Source: Quisquiliibacterium sp. (GTDB lineage: Bacteria > Pseudomonadota > Gammaproteobacteria > Burkholderiales > Burkholderiaceae_E). Taken from it: a stretch of DNA of 6,843 bases. The notes under the pieces are model-generated. The model did no database searches. It saw nothing but the letters and a program-made list of their open reading frames with translations, and had not been told where the DNA came from. A program made the position numbers and the translations under genes. The DNA lies in NCBI GenBank assembly GCA_023257915.1, contig JALRBB010000049.1:1-6843 (forward strand). The letters are read 5' to 3'. How positions within the stretch are numbered: the stretch's first letter is position 1; the number at the start of each line of letters is the position of its first letter. Shown here one piece after another: positions 5,673-6,843 of this stretch.

Positions 5673-6398
5673 TCATTCTAACCCAGCAGGGTCGGCGTAA
5701 ATCCGCGTCCAGGCTGCAGGCCCCTTGGCGTCCTTCTCGATTCCCTTGAGCACCGCCTCGTGCGCGAAAAGCTCGGAATCGCTCGGAGCGATCACCCTAA
5801 GCCCCTGAGGTGGCCAGTCGGCATCGGTTCCGGGACCCGAGCCCTGTTGCGCATCCGCGTGCAAGGCGATCTCCAGGCTGTCCTGGCCGCGCGTCATGGC
5901 CAGGTAGACGTCGGCCAGCAATTCAGCATCGAGCAAAGCGCCATGCAGCTTGCGATGGGCGTTCGAGACGCCATAGCGCTCGCAAAGGGCGTCCAATGAG
6001 TTGCGTTTCCCCGGGTGCAGCGACCTGGCCATCGCCAGCGTGTCGACGATGCCTGCGCACCGATCCCGAAAGCGACCGAGCGAGACACGCTGCATCTCAG
6101 CATCGAGAAAACCTTCGTCAAAGTTCGCGTTGTGGATCAGAACCTCGGCGCCGGTGACAAACTCCAGCACCTCGCTGGCAACCTCGGCAAAGCGAGGCTT
6201 GTCGCGGAGAAAGTCCTCACTCAGTCCGTGGACCGCGCGGGCGCCCTCGTCAATGTCGCGCTCCGGATTCAGGTAGTAGTGGAGGTGGCGACCGGTGATG
6301 CGACGGTTGAACACCTCCAGGCATCCGATCTCGATGATCCGGTGCCCGTCCTCGACCGACAGGCCGGTGGTCTCGGTATCGAGAATGATCTGGCGCAT
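5673..6398 (-). CDS. dnaQ: DNA polymerase III epsilon subunit (3'-5' proofreading exonuclease)
   Basis: A 241-residue protein, close to the 243 of E. coli DnaQ. The DEDDh exonuclease motifs are complete: LDTETTG (Asp7, Glu9), IHNANFDEGF (Asp94), and HGALLDAELL (His152, Asp157). After the catalytic domain, GQDSLEIAL (171-179) sits where E. coli epsilon has its sliding-clamp contact. The C-terminal segment with FAHEAVLKGI and a Trp at 230 matches the part that binds the polymerase alpha subunit, so this is the replicative epsilon subunit rather than a generic exonuclease. It removes mispaired bases during chromosome replication. The ATG at 6398 has AGGAG 6 bases upstream. It starts 15 bases after the RND pump gene, which suggests shared transcription; the rnhA neighbour common in other proteobacteria is absent here. 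Confidence 0.97.
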   Translation of the reverse strand: MRQIILDTETTGLSVEDGHRIIEIGCLEVFNRRITGRHLHYYLNPERDIDEGARAVHGLSEDFLRDKPRFAEVASEVLEFVTGAEVLIHNANFDEGFLDAEMQRVSLGRFRDRCAGIVDTLAMARSLHPGKRNSLDALCERYGVSNAHRKLHGALLDAELLADVYLAMTRGQDSLEIALHADAQQGSGPGTDADWPPQGLRVIAPSDSELFAHEAVLKGIEKDAKGPAAWTRIYADPAGLE

Positions 6399-6413
6399 CT
6401 GTCACTCCTGCGT

Positions 6414-6843
6414 TCAGTGCGGGGATCCGGCCGATGCTTCGCCCCGAGCGTTTGCCTGTGCCGCATCGATGGCCGCCAACTGCCGGCGCTTGCGAGCCAG
6501 CAGCGTGTAGACCGTTGGCACTACAAACAGCGTCAGTACCGTGCCGAGCGTCATCCCGCCGACGACGACCATGCCGATCTGCCGGCGGCTCTCGGCGCCC
6601 GCTCCGACCGCCAGCGCCAGCGGCACCGCACCGAGCACCATGGCGCCGGTGGTCATCAGGATCGGACGCAGGCGCAGGCTGGCCGCCTCGATGACCGCAG
6701 GCAGCAACTCCTTGCCCTGATCGCGCAACTGGTTGGAAAACTCGACGATCAGGATGCCGTGCTTGGTGATCAGCCCGACCAGCGTGATCAGGCCGATCTG
6801 CGAGTAGACGTTGAGTGAGCCCCCGGTGAACTTGAGCGCCAGC
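6414..6843 (-). CDS. RND-family efflux transporter permease (HAE1/AcrB-like), C-terminal part
   Basis: The reading frame is open from the right edge, giving 142 C-terminal residues; the start lies outside the window. The order of segments matches the last three membrane helices of AcrB-type pumps: a helix with LVGLITKHGILIVEF, then LRLRPILMTTGAMVLGAVPLA, then GMVVVGGMTLGTVLTLFVVPT, followed by a basic KRR and a hydrophilic tail. Such pumps are inner-membrane trimers that use the proton gradient to expel hydrophobic or amphiphilic compounds through a periplasmic adaptor and an outer-membrane channel. The substrate cannot be predicted from this fragment. It ends 15 bases before dnaQ on the same strand. 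Conserved charged residues of the proton relay lie outside the visible part. Confidence 0.93.
   Translation of the reverse strand, partial: LALKFTGGSLNVYSQIGLITLVGLITKHGILIVEFSNQLRDQGKELLPAVIEAASLRLRPILMTTGAMVLGAVPLALAVGAGAESRRQIGMVVVGGMTLGTVLTLFVVPTVYTLLARKRRQLAAIDAAQANARGEASAGSPH

Noticed and set aside
6015..6818. Plus-strand open frame spanning dnaQ and the RND gene
   Set aside because: It crosses the boundary of two well-identified minus-strand genes and has no recognisable family features.

Overview
The window is high-GC DNA that most resembles a betaproteobacterium (Burkholderiales-like) able to oxidise thiosulfate. The evidence is a soxC-soxD-soxY-soxZ gene order, a DUF2863-type protein (a family I recall mainly from Betaproteobacteria), and a dnaQ product whose clamp-binding and polymerase-binding segments follow the proteobacterial pattern. 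No taxon below class can be named from the sequence alone.

Left part (1-3703, all minus strand): one Sox gene block read right to left. It holds an ArsR-type regulator (soxR-like, 3284-3703), soxC (molybdenum sulfur dehydrogenase, 1874-3202), soxD (diheme cytochrome c, 760-1869), soxY (sulfur carrier, 65-535) and the first four codons of soxZ (1-12), which runs off the left edge. soxC and soxD are almost contiguous. A gene-free, locally AT-rich leader of 224 bp separates soxD from soxY and contains two inverted repeats, so soxYZ may have its own promoter. By analogy with beta-proteobacterial clusters, soxA, soxX and soxB would be expected beyond the left edge.

Centre (3704-4396): a short divergent intergenic region carries an inverted repeat (TATGCG-N6-CGCATA). 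It lies exactly between the -35 and -10 elements of a plausible soxR promoter and overlaps a consensus -10 (TATAAT) facing right. To the right is a plus-strand gene for an exported thioredoxin-fold protein with a CGWC motif (SoxS/SoxW-like). The likely logic is that SoxR represses both directions, the thioredoxin keeps the SoxYZ carrier cysteine reduced and usable, and SoxYZ with SoxCD (plus the off-window SoxAX and SoxB) oxidises thiosulfate in the periplasm.

Right part (4442-6843, all minus strand): housekeeping or core-type genes in a tight tandem. They are the 3' end of an RND efflux pump gene (6414-6843, truncated by the window), dnaQ (5673-6398) and a DUF2863-like gene (4442-5647). These converge with the thioredoxin gene across 45 bp, where an 8-bp hairpin overlaps the DUF2863 stop codon. 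This convergent point is the natural border between the sulfur-oxidation block and the core-type block.

I see no tRNA, rRNA, CRISPR array, insertion sequence or phage gene. Nothing clearly represents a wholly new system. The most informative spots are the divergent operator, the soxY leader and the uncharacterised DUF2863 protein.
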